Source: Zonotrichia leucophrys gambelii (Eukaryota; Chordata; Aves; Passeriformes; Passerellidae). From it: 64,000 nt of DNA. Below the pieces are notes generated by a model, which had not been told where the DNA came from, made no database searches, and was given only the letters and a program-made list of their open reading frames with translations. Of the stretch, positions 21,501-33,600 are shown piece after piece. Positions within the stretch are counted from its first letter, which is position 1, and every line of letters begins with the position of its first letter. The position numbers and the translations under genes were made by a program. Location of the stretch: contig NC_088170.1 in NCBI RefSeq assembly GCF_028769735.1, positions 42,448,920 to 42,512,919 on the forward strand, given 5' to 3'.

Positions 21501-24500
21501 AGATGATATCCCTGCTTTATTATGTTTTATTTTCCTGCACTTTTTCAGATGCCAGTTCTTCCTGTGTTGTTCATATAAATTTCCATTACAGTTTTCCACA
21601 CATAAAAATTGCTTTTGCCCTATATTGGTAATGATGCCAACCAGCACAGTCTCTGCCCTGTTTTTGTATGCAGTGTGCCTGAAGACTATCGAAGCAGCAG
21701 ACACATCCTCACAACAAAAAATGTCTTCATCAAAGCTGTATATTTATCTACCTCTGCTTAATTAACGTCTTAGTTTTGAAAACTTAGGGAAAATTTGCTA
21801 GTCTTTTTAGAGTAGCTATTTATAATTCACATGGACTGTGACTTTCATAACTTGCAAGTGCCATTTAATTGAAATAATAGAATTCTGCTTCAGCAAATAC
21901 CAGCCAGACTAAGAAAAGATAAATGTACATCAAAACGGCACCTCTCTATATAAATATGGGTTTAACACAAGAAGATGCTAACAATTTTGATTAATCAAAA
22001 CTTCTGTTATACTCAGCATACAGTAAACAGAAGTTCTTACCATTAGCAATATGGAAGCAGTGTGTGTTAGGTCATTAAAAAGAAAAAGGCACCCACAAAT
22101 ACCGAGTACATATTGTGCTTTGGTGACTTTTAACACACAGAATGTAAGTTCTTGACAGATAAAGTACTAGCAATTTTTAAGCATTTAAGGATGGCTCTTG
22201 TATGCATAATTTCAAATATTTGTAAGAGCAGAATATTTGTACCCATGAAATAAAACCAACTGTAAGCAATCCATAGTAGTTATATGAGGTCCTCACATGA
22301 TGTTCTCATAGGAGGCATCCTTTCAGTACCTATATAAGGGTGACAAACTCCTCTCATGTATATTAATAAAGATTAAGAAATTCACCCTTGTTAAACACAG
22401 ACTCAGCTTTTGGAGTCCACAAATAGAGGCAAATGGTAGAGACAGACAAAGAAATTGACAGTTTGGGAATTTCTGCATTAAATACTTTATCTAGTTTCAT
22501 TTATTCCAGGTTTAACAGCAAAGTGGAGGCAGCACACCCAAACCATCTGTTCCTTAATATATACCTGGAATTACTCCCAAAACACTGGTATTTTGTTTAT
22601 TAGTATTTGCATGGCATTTCAAAATACATGACTTGGGGCTCCTAAAATGCACAGAATTGTGTGAAAACAATGAACATAGATTAAAATAATTGCTGTGGAG
22701 ATTTAATTCTTTGATTTCTGACAGTGAGCATTTAGGATTCAAGGACTTGCTTTTCTCTTTCCTCCAGAATGAGATGGGCCAATCCCAAATCCCTTCCATC
22801 TCATAATAAGAAGAACATGTCACTTAGGGAAGGTCTGATGGGGGGCTGACAGCCTGGTAGCCCCTCACAGCAAACCCGTCCTAGAAGGCTGAGACATGGT
22901 AAAACCACAGGTGCTGGCTGCAACAGTTCCGATGTACAACAGCAAAAACAAGAAGAGATCTGGACTCAAACCTAACAATGACCAGAGCACTTATTTGAAA
23001 CAAAGACACTCTTTTTTGATTTAGTTTTCAAAGTACTGAACATTGCTCCATTTGGCAAGGCTACAACACAATGTAAATCAAATCTAATAAAACCTCTGAA
23101 ATTCTGTATGCACAAGCAGTTCTGTTCAGGGGAGCGATGAAAAACCCTGGCAACTTCTCTTCTGTCACAGATTTCTTTCAAAACTTTTAAGTTAGCTAAA
23201 ACACAGATGAGAACATTTCCCATTGCATTATTATTCATGTTCTCCCAGTAACAGATATGATACTGCTCTTTTCGGAGGGCTTTTTTTCTTTTTGCTATTT
23301 CACAGAAGTGGGATTTGAGAGGGTGAAAAAATAATTAGAAACCACTGGTCCTTTCTGAGAAAAAACTATGCACATTACTAGGTGCTGTTGACTCTAACAG
23401 CAGTACATGCTGTCTGCATGCTTCACGCTTCAACTGAGAGATAGTTGCTGACCTAGGATCTTGGAAGCACTTACGTTTACAGAGTGTTTAAAGATAATGA
23501 CTGTATGTGACTCTTGAACTAAATGTTCTGGTTTTAAAATGTGAAAGAAAAACAAGGAAAAGCAATATGTTATCATAAATGAACTTGAAAGAACTGAGAA
23601 ACTATTTAGTGATCCAGCCAACATTTATATGCCTGATTAATTTCCAGGAATCTGACAGGCTAAACACAAGTTTCTAAGTTTGCAGGACTGGAGCTGGGCT
23701 GTCAAGTCCACAGGTAACATGTGGCGTTGTTGCAGGGTTACAAACCGCCTGCCTGCATGGCAAATCACATGATGGAAAGCAAAAGGATGGAGCAGCTTCT
23801 CAGCTGCAAGGCAAATTCTGCACAAGTTCAGGTGCTTGAGCAGTCACATATCGTGGGCATTTTATAGCCCAAAGAGCTGGCCATAGCCTGGTGAGATTCA
23901 CCTTGCTTGTACCTTGCTCACAGTGACCTTTATCCAAGGAAAATATTGAGAGAGCTTTGCCAACTGGAAGACTTATTTTGCTAACAGCTCCGCTGTCAGC
24001 CTCCTAGGGGCTGTGCTCTGTCACCCATGCTGTAAGGGCAACACACCTCTGAAAAGACACTCCAAGAGCTACAAAGCTGCAAAAGGCAATCACAATGTGT
24101 AGCTTGCAACCGCTCCTATAATGATTCAACTCTGCTCCCCTCACACTCCTCCCTGGCCCTTCCTAAAGCAAGTCACCAGCTTGCCACAGCAACAGCCCTG
24201 CATCCAGCAGCAATGCTGGACGGAGTGCTCAGTGCACATGCTGCAGCATTCCAGCTGTCTGGCAAGCCCCTCATTTGCAGCAGTAGGTCCAGTCATATGA
24301 TAGGAAAGGGTTCCCAGTATTTGGCTTTCTCCAGACAGCAGAAGAACTTCTAAGCAGCCGCCACAGGAAGAAGAATTGGAAACATCTGATCCTGTGACAG
24401 TGGAAGCATCTGAGCACTGTGGAGGAACCCAGAGCTCTGGGGTGAGAAGGTTCCTGCTGAGCTAAACTGGGGGTGCACAGACCTGCTGCCTGGGCAGCAA

Positions 24501-27500
24501 TGCAGCACTGTATTTTCCTTGTACAACTGTACTTGGTTGGGTACTTGTGCTCCTGACATTGTCTCAGCAGCCTGCTGGGAGGAGTCACTGCCCAGCAGGA
24601 AACAAACAGATTGTGGTATCTGTGCTATTTGGGTACTGCCTAGCGTTTCCTTAATGCTTTCTGTATCATCCTCTGGGGGTTTTTGCTGTTTCTCTAAAAA
24701 TACAAAATGACATCCTATTGCACCACCACATCCTGCTCTGCCTTTGCCCTGGGCAGCACAGACAGGCCCTGCTCAGGGGGGAAGCAGGCAGGAGAGCTGT
24801 TTGGGGCTTCTGTGGTCTCCAGCAGCCTCAGTTATGTACCCAGACCCTGTTGTGCTACATGGTGTATGGAGAACAAAAAGAGTCCAAACAGAAAATAGGA
24901 AGACCAAAAAGGATATAATTATGCTGGCAAACTTTTGTGGACTTCTAATAGGCCTTAAGGTATGTTCTGCTACATATAAATGTTAAGACATTATCAGTCA
25001 GCTTTTTTTTAGCCTAACCAGCCATAGAAAAATTAACAAAAGTGAATCAAAGGGAGTGATCAGAATTAAGACCACATGAACTTTTCAGTTGTGTTCAGAA
25101 AGAAACACAAAAGTACAGGGCTTGATTGGTTCATGTGATCTCATGATAAAAAAATTAGACCAAGAGCTGGCTTTAGACACAGTAAGGGCATTTGCTTCTG
25201 ATAATTGTATTGATGTTGCAAAGACTAAAAAAGCAGGTTCCCTCTGACACTGAACTGACAGTCTTTTCTGCAGATCCAGCCTGCACTTGAATGTGGTTTT
25301 CTGACTTTTGGTAACCTTTATTTCTAACAGGTTATTTATTGGCACTTGATAATCATATGTCAGGCATTGGAGGTCTCATATTAATGTAAAGAATCATATT
25401 GGACATGCATTTCTTTGATGAAGTACCTGTATCATTCTTTCTGTCACTTCTTGTATTTCATCCAAAGATTTTTCACCACTTCTCACACAGCCCTGAACTC
25501 TATTGGACCATCACCTGAAGCAGGTTAGGGAGCAACATATACCACAAAAAGCACAGCTAGGAGGAGGAAGGAGCCTGTGCATTGAATTTGCACTGCAAAA
25601 CCATAAAACTTTTAGCTTAAAATATTCCACTAATTCTCCAACGAACTACCCGCTATCTCATGTTCCTGTTTCTTGCAATGCAAATGCAAACTGTTAAATC
25701 AGATGCCCTCCATCAGACAGGCCCCCAAACAAAATGTCACGGCAACACTATCCAAGCCCCACACAGCGCAGGGCAGGGCAGGCATGGAGGAAGTGGTGGC
25801 AACACCTCTGACTGGTATTGCCATCAGTGACTCCAGCATTTGAAACCATATTTTTATTCTGGATCTGGGGGGAGACTGCTGCTGTGCTTGGTTACAGGAG
25901 GACACTTAATTGTCCTTAAATTACATGAAATAAAGATGGTAGTTATACCCTTCACCTTCAATGAGGTTTTAATTAGATTCATCCCACCAGCCAGTCCATC
26001 TGTGCATGTCCATTTTGGCATATTAGTAACATGTTTAATGGAAATAAACAAAGCCATGTGTTTTATGTTAAAACAAAGAAAACGACCTCTTGGTCACAAA
26101 GCAATTCATAATTTCAGTGGAATTTTATTTCAATTCAGTATTACGGGTCATACACAAAATCACAAGATACTCGTTTCCTGTGTATCCGAGAGATGTCCAG
26201 TACATCAAATGTCCTAGTATTAATTTAACCAGTAATTTATTCAGATACTATTAAAAAAATTGTTTTGGGATGCTTCTGATAGTGAAAGTACTAAGAGTCC
26301 TTTTCACATCTTTCACTTGTATTCATTTGAAGCAATTTATTGCTACTATTATATAACATATACTCTGTATTTATATATAAATTTATATAAAGTTGCACAA
26401 CTTATGGTAAATTATTACATGTCTAAAAGTCATCTGTAGTTCAAAGATGTGTTACTGAGCACAAAGAAGAATATGAGACACTTTGTTGAAAGCATAAATA
26501 TACTCAGCTGACTTAGCAAATATGTGACTACCACACCACTGCTTGGAAATTTCTTGTAAAGTATAAGGTATGAAGCCAAAAAGGAAGCATAATGCAATAA
26601 GTTCTTTAAAGATATAATGGAACATATGAGAAAGAGAGCACAGTGCACTATGACTTAGTCTGTAACCAGTCTAACCAGAAAAAAATAATTGCAGTCAGCT
26701 CTCCATTAATACTGGGTGGATTATCAAATTTGGAAATAAATTAGGCTAAGGATGCACAACAGCTGCCTTGCTTCCAAACAGTCCAATTAAAGCTGGCAGG
26801 GCTTATTAACTCAGGCACAGCACCATCCAGGCTTGGCGCTGCTGCTTCCAGCCCTGAGCTGGTGCTGGGCAGTTAGGGGGAAAGCACTTGGGCAGACTGG
26901 AAGCATGGCACTGACACCTTCCGTCCTGCAGAAGGCACAGTCCCAGCTGCCACCTCACACTGTGGTCCTTCCTGTCCTGGAACACAGCCAGACTTGACTG
27001 GCTGGTTACCAAGGGATTTTCCTGACCATCCTCAAACAGGAACAAGACTGTTCTGTGTAAAACCCCAATTTTAGGTTTGAAGATTCACCAGTTTCTGTGG
27101 ACCTACAGTAATACTGGAAGATTTTATATCATTTTGCGAAGAGATTTGTTAGGAAGACAAATCTTGAAATTCCAGATGGATTCAAACTTTCTTCTTTCCT
27201 TTAAAATTGATCATTCTCCCAACTATGAGATTTTTTGGCTACTGTCAGGCTTTCGCTGGAAGGAAGCATCATCTTTTCTTAGAAGTAGGATAATTAGTTT
27301 ATGTAATAAATTACTTCATACTCAACTCTCAATTATTTATTGATTTTACTTGATACTATGATCTCTTGCTAGTTTTGTAAGCAGTATGGATCACTTTAAT
27401 TGTAGTTTTTCTGAGGTTTTTTCCCTAAAGTTTTCCCACTCTAGGAGCCATTTTCCTTAACATGATTGAGTCATCTGTAGGTTATAGAATACACACATGC

Positions 27501-29396
27501 AAATTAATTGAGTTGCTTCCTGAAGTGATCCCAAGCTCACTTCACACTTCCGTGGCAGGTCTTTTGAGCAGTCAGGTGACTGATTCTGGGTACTGTGCCT
27601 ACTGTTTCCCTGTTCTCTTTCCTTATGTTCAGTGTTCCCAGAATGGCTGTAAGAGTGCTTTTCAGTCAGCGTGACTTTTTGTAGTAGTTGAGTATATTGC
27701 ATTCAGTACCTGGATATAGAACATGGAAACTCAGGAAATCCAGAAACTGTTTTCTTGTGTCAAAGAATGAATCACCTCTACCCAAAGGACTGCCCGTGGA
27801 CAAGGCACTTAAATTCGTTTTATAATACTGCTAATGCTGCATAAATAAATTGTTGAAATGTTTGGTGGTGGTACTGTGGGTTATTTTAATTCTTTTAGAA
27901 ACATTATTTGGAGTTACCAAAACTGAAGAATAATTCTTAAGACCCAATAAAACCAAGTGACTGTGAAATTAATTTCAATTCCTAATAGGCAACTTTTGAA
28001 ATTCAAAACCAGCTGGACTGAATTGGTAAAGTTCAAAACAAACATTTTTTCACTATAAATAAGCAATCTGCCAAGTTTACAGCTGTGTAGGAAATGATAC
28101 AACAAAGAATGACAACTAGTAAAAAACATCACCCTTCAGTAAGTTAATGAAGTGTTTTTTCGTTTTATTTAAATAAAACCAGTAGAACCTGTTCTGGAAA
28201 TAACTATTCTGAACTTTGGAATGACAACAGGTTTCCACTCTTGAACCTCAGACTAAACAAAGACATCAAAAAGAACACAAAACCTTCCAGGTTATTGCAG
28301 TGATGTGAAATAAAACCACAAACCACCTCAACGCTTTCCTGGTGAAGGAAATACTTCAACTCAATGGGTAAGAGCTGTTGCTGAACTATTTCAAGACAAG
28401 AGGGGGAAAGGAAGAAGCAAGAGTTATAACTAAAACTAAGTATTTGGGAAATATTAAAAAATGCCCTGAAAGTACTTTAACAGATACAGAAAATCTGATG
28501 CAGCATGGTTTTCTTGTTCTCCATTAATGTCAAGTAATGCTTTCAAAATCTCTAGTGAAAGAAAAATAAGACTTAACACAGACTGACAAAATTGGCTCAA
28601 ATGTGATCTCAGAGTCTTAAGCCTAATGCCTAACTGGTGTCCTATTTCATATTCTGTAGAAAAAAAAAAAATCTCTGGCCTCTTTTCACCACTCTAAAGT
28701 TCTCTGAAACATTATTATGATAAATATGTATCTATTTTTCTTTTCTCTTTGTGTAAATACATACTGTAATCCATGGTATTTTTGGTATTAGCTAGAGATT
28801 TTTATTATGGTTCAGTGTCCTTATTCAGGCAGGAAAAAGAACTGAATGTGAGACCTCTCTTCTTACTCAAAGGCCTGGAACAGGGAGTCCAGCTTCAGGA
28901 CTGGTGGAGCAGTCCCACTGTTATGGCATGGCACATTGGGTTAAAGGTCCCGTCACAAGCTTCAGAAGCAATACCAATCAATGTCAGACACACAGAAATA
29001 CTGTAGCCGAAATTGCAGGGTTCAGTAGTCTTTCTCATACATAATTAAGCAAATAATCATCTAGCCAATCTGCAAAAAGTCTTTTAATTAGGAAAAAAAA
29101 TCCTCAATCTTTATTAGCAATCACCTTGTCATATAAAATGTTTCCTATAGCTTAAGAACAACAGAAGTGGAAAAATCCACTAGGATTTAGATGCAAAAAG
29201 CTGGTCAATATTAATGTTTGGAGTTCTTTTACAACACAAGCTGCATTTTTTAGAATTTTCTTCTTTTAATAGAGGCCAGCAATATGAGTTATCTGAAGAC
29301 TGTGAAATTTCTTCGAAGATGGTATCATCTTAGAGCCAGTATGGTTGTTTGCATATTATTTAATTAGCAGGATTCTTCCTGAAGTCTTCAGAAGTG

Positions 29397-29511
29397 GGTT
29401 TTTGTTGTTCGGGTTTTGTTTTGTTTGTTGGTTTTGATGTTGTTGTTGTTATTTTGGGGGTTTTATATTTTGTTTGTTTGTTGGTTTTTGGGTTTTGGTT
29501 TTTTTTTTCCT
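29397..29511. repeat. G/T-rich simple repeat
   Basis: About 115 bp made almost only of T and G (TTTGTTTG, GTTGTTGTT, GGGTTTTGG units). The minus strand reads as an A/C tract similar in style to 18519-18592. Confidence 0.85.
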
Positions 29512-30428
29512 TAAATGAGATTCTGGATTTGAGTATCTCCATTTTTATCTAAAGCCACACTGGAGCAACAAAAGCTACAGCTGACAAGAATGGAGCAACT
29601 TCCCTACAAGATCTGTAACCCTGGACTTTTGGAGAAGCTAAGGTACCTAAAAGCAATGGACACCCTTCAAAGGCATGTACATAATCAAATAAATATCAAG
29701 CTGTGGTTTCTTTGCAAATATTAATTTTGTTTAACTAAGCATCCAAATTAATGTCTAAATGCTGAAGTTATCCAACACAATTAAGACAGCATTAGGACCC
29801 ATAAAAACATAGCTCAGTACATGAACGACTAGTAACTCAAAATGCATCCCTTCCAACCCCCCAAGTGTTATGGGGTTATGGTGATATGGGCTATGGCTGT
29901 GCGGGGATTTGCCTGTTTCAAGCACAAGGTCTCACAGTTTCACTTGCAGAATTGTCCATGCACAAGAACAAACGCAGATGCCACAAAGGAGGGTCACTGA
30001 TAAGCAAGCGGCTGTGTGATGCCAGAAGTGTCCCTGCCGCGCACCTGAGGAGAGCACAGCCAAGGGCTCACCAGCAGCTGGGGATCCCCAAGCCCCACGA
30101 GCTCAGGCTGGAGGAGCTGATCTTCCCCTGGTTTTTATCACACCCACGCGCCCTCACAACCTCTCTCAGCTGAGGGGGCATCCGGGGCCGCTGCTGCGTC
30201 CCTCGTCTCGCCACGGAGCTGCGGGAGGCCGCCCCGAGCCGCCCTCCATCGGCGCCCTCCATGCCGCGGCCCGCAGAGCTGAGGGCGGCAGGACGCCTCC
30301 CCCCCGCGGCGCTCCCCGTGACTCGCTTCCTCCGCCGACGGGAACTGGGCGGAGTGAGCGGCCCTGGCCCCGCCAGCGGAGTCGTCTGGGCGTGCCCAGT
30401 GCGTGCAGAGCGCCGCGGCTGCCTCCGC

Positions 30429-30517
30429 GGGGACGGGACGGGACGGGACGGGACGGAGAGGGAGAGAGAGAGGGAGAGAGGGAGAGGGAGGAACGGACGG
30501 ACGGACGCACGCACGCA
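30429..30517 (+). repeat. GGGAC / GAGAGG / GGAC microsatellites in APPL2 5' region
   Basis: Five consecutive G-runs of at least three with AC spacers (GGGGACGGGACGGGACGGG...), then a purine GA tract and GGAC/GCAC tetramers. The G-runs satisfy the usual G-quadruplex pattern on the APPL2 sense strand, within the likely 5' UTR or core promoter. Confidence 0.85.
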
Positions 30518-30594
30518 GCCGAGCCCCGCCGCCGGGGCGTGCCTGCGCTGCGCACCCCGCTCCTGCCAGGGCTCCGCCGTGCTGCAGCGCCAAC

Positions 30595-30648
30595 ATGCCC
30601 GCCGTCGACAAGCTCCTGCTGGAAGAGGCTCTGCAGGACAGCCCGCAG
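30595..30648 (+). CDS. APPL2: APPL2 coding exon 1
   Basis: Encodes MPAVDKLLLEEALQDSPQ, residues 1-18, ending phase 0 at CAG|GTAGCG. This is the N-terminal extension leading into BAR helix 1. Confidence 0.97.
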
Positions 30649-33600
30649 GTAGCGGCCGCTGCCGGGACAGCCCGTCCGTCCGTCCGTCCGTCCGTCGGTG
30701 TGACGCACCTGAGTGCTCGGTGCCGGCGGGTCTGGTCGGGCTGGGGTGGGCTGAGAGCAGGCGAGAGCCGGGGAGAGGGGTGCCGAGAGCGGTGCGGGGG
30801 GATGGCGCGGCGGGCCAGGAATTGGTCGGGGCGAGCTGAAGTGGTCGGGGCGAGCTCGGCGGTCGGAGCCGTCGGGGAGCGGGGATGCGCTGAGACGCGC
30901 GGGCGGCAGCCGTGCGGCCGTGGGGGAAGTCTGGTGTCCTGCGGGGCGTTCGTCGGGGGAAAAGCAGGCAGAATCTGCTCCTCGGCGTCCCCCAGCGCGG
31001 GGGACAGTGCGCCCGTTCTCCTCACCGCCCTTAGTGAAACTGCTGTGGCTTTTTCCTCGTACCGTCCCGTCTGGGTGTGCGCTTCATGGCTATAAATGTT
31101 GCCTGGAACAGCCGAGATGTGTCGGGGAAGGACAGGTGGGCTCGGTGCGCTGGCTTCCCCCGAAGGGAAAAGACACCTGTGCGCAGTGAGTCACCTTGCC
31201 CCCGTGGCAGAATAGGCTGGAGGAGTGTCACCACCAGCGTGCCTGATCCTCAAGGGCCGCAGTTCCCATATAGGAGCTTCCATGAGGATAAGTGAGGCGG
31301 ATACCATCGAAGATGACCTCCTTTGAAGGGGTGTGAGGAACGAAAAGAGGCGGTCGCCTTCCCTTTCCTTCCCGAGTGCGGGCAGGGGAGGATATTCCTC
31401 CTTTGGCCCCAGCGTCCCGTGCCCGCCGCCGGGAGCCGCGATGTGCCGCAGCTGCACAGGGCACCCCTGGCACTGTGGAAGCCCCCCCGAGAAGAACATG
31501 CCGTGTCTTGATGTGTTCAGGGGCTGGTTGAGTGGAAGAGAGAAGTAACAGGAAGGGGAAAGAATGGAAATTCATCCGCTGGGGGATGTGGAAGGTGTTT
31601 TGGGGACAAAGTATGGTGTGGAACGAGATACAAAAGTAGTTGGTGAAGCAGGGAATAAACAAATGAGGGCAGGGTGGATCAGTATGGGTGCAGCTCCCAG
31701 GTAAGCCTGTGTTGTAATCCTAAGTCGTGTGCTGATGGATCAGGAGGAGGAATGACTGGGTAAGCTGTAGAGCAGATTGCTCCAAGGTGTTACAGAGTCT
31801 GTCATGAGACATTTTGGAGGAAAGATTGGAAATGCACTTGTCAGGACTTAGTGAGCTTTGGGTCTTAATTGCCTCATTTTATCCTGTTTTTTTGGTAATT
31901 TCATGAAATCTCATTCTAGTAGGAAGGATTTCATCATCTGTTTGATGTGGCGTGTTTGTAATCATCCTTAGGAATTTTAAACTCTGGGCTGGAAGAAGTG
32001 TTGAGTAATGTGATGTTACACCAAAGTCAGCCCTGCTTGGAGCAGAGGTTTGGACAAGGTGACCTACAGAGTTCCTTACCAGCCTGAACTTTTCCATGTT
32101 CCACAGTTTACCAGAATGTACCAGATTCATTATGGGTAGTTAGTAACATTTTTAGTGTTAAACTACCCACTGTGTCCTAAAGCTGAAGAAATTGACATGC
32201 AGGAGAAATGAACTAATTTACCTCTTCAGTCAACACTTCCCTCAATGATAAAAAATATAACGCTGACTGAAAGCAGCTGAACAATGCAATGAACGGAATT
32301 TGGAGGTCATCATCTTTCCTGTGTCCTGAAATGAAAGCTGTCAACGTCTCCTTTGCAATCACTGGAATACCGGGCAATGCATAAACCTGGGTATTGCCAG
32401 GATGTTTTACCCTGATTTGGTCATTGGTTTTTCTTCAAGCTCTGCAGCTTTTAGCGGGGGTGACGTTTAATTTTTATAATGGCCCAGTGTTGCTAAAATA
32501 TATTATTGTCATGCAAGGAAGAAGAAGCGGGTTTTTTCAATCTTTTATATTTTTATTATTTTTTTCACTGGGGAGAGCTTTAGATTCACAAAATCAAGGC
32601 AAAAAATTAGTCTCTGTTCCACAGAAATAAGCAGCATAGCATTTTATAGGATCAGTTACTTCCGGAAGAAGGAGCCTGATTCTGTCCTGCTCTCTGCAGT
32701 TACAGGAGTGCAAAGGGATGGCGAAATGAGGATATAACCTCACTTTGCATAATCTGTGGGAAGTATGTGATTTACATGCAAGACCGAGGAGAATTAGCCA
32801 AAGTTATTTCTTCATCAGATTTCTGGAACTTGATTTATCTCTCCCCATCAGTACAGTACTTTTGTCTTGATTTGTCTCCAGACACTGGCTGAAACAAGCC
32901 ATAAGAAGTGTCTTAATTTTGACATGTTTGGCTACAAAATACAGAAAAATTTATGTCAGCAGTCATGCTAAAATCAAGGGAAGTACTTACATGAAACTAG
33001 AATTTTTTTTTCCTGTCCTTGCAGACATTGAGACAATGTTGTGAATAATGGAGCCTCCTAAATGTTAGCTTAATATTTGGATTACTGATTTCTTTCAGCA
33101 GAATTAGCTTCTATTCCAATATTTGTCAATACAGCAAGAAAGAAAATACATACATGCTAGTATTTTGTTACAGTGATTTCATGTGGTATTCTTAAATGTT
33201 AAAGTTTCCAAGAATAACTTCCAAACTGTCTGAATAATTTATTGTTTTTATTAGTTTTGAACAATGTGACAATAACAGAGGCCAAGACTTTCAGAAGTTG
33301 GTTCCTGGAGCTGTTCTACCTCAAACCGTATTTAGACAAATGAAAAATCTGAATCTGCAAAAATTCAGTAAAATTTACAAATGCAGCTGACATTCCTGTA
33401 TTTGGGAACCTTTTCCAGCAGGCAGAAGTATGTGATTTGTAGCCTGCTTCAGGCAATTTCTTTACAACCTTTGAATTTTGGCTTGAGATTTGGCTTGTTA
33501 AACATTGTGTCAAGTTTTATAATTTTTGCTTTTCCCAGATTGATTTTTTAACCATCTTTGTACCCTGTACTTTTTATGTGCCATTGTAACACAAATTGAG

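Larger units (their letters stand above)
15401..30179. other. intergenic region between divergent OCC1 and APPL2 promoters
   Basis: About 14.8 kb with no exon I can recognise on either strand. The open frames are all under about 105 codons and lack family resemblance. It contains a short GATA run (about 15972-15987), a CR1 3'-end fragment (17931-17985), an A/C simple repeat (18519-18592) and a G/T simple repeat (29397-29511). Enhancers may be present but cannot be told from the sequence alone. Confidence 0.7.
30180..31060 (+). promoter_or_regulatory. APPL2: CpG island and promoter of APPL2
   Basis: A very GC- and CpG-rich block spanning the presumed start site, 5' UTR, exon 1 and the start of intron 1 of APPL2. 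No ATG occurs between 30264 and the start codon at 30595, consistent with an uninterrupted 5' UTR. It includes (GGGAC)n at 30430-30456, a GA-rich run to about 30490 and GGAC/GCAC units to about 30517. No TATA box is visible. Confidence 0.8.

Noticed and set aside
30138..31095. Long open frames (up to 295 codons) on both strands in the APPL2 CpG island
   Set aside because: They are Pro/Arg/Ala/Ser-rich products of GC-rich, stop-poor sequence, overlap each other in several frames, cross APPL2 exon 1 and its donor, and match no family.
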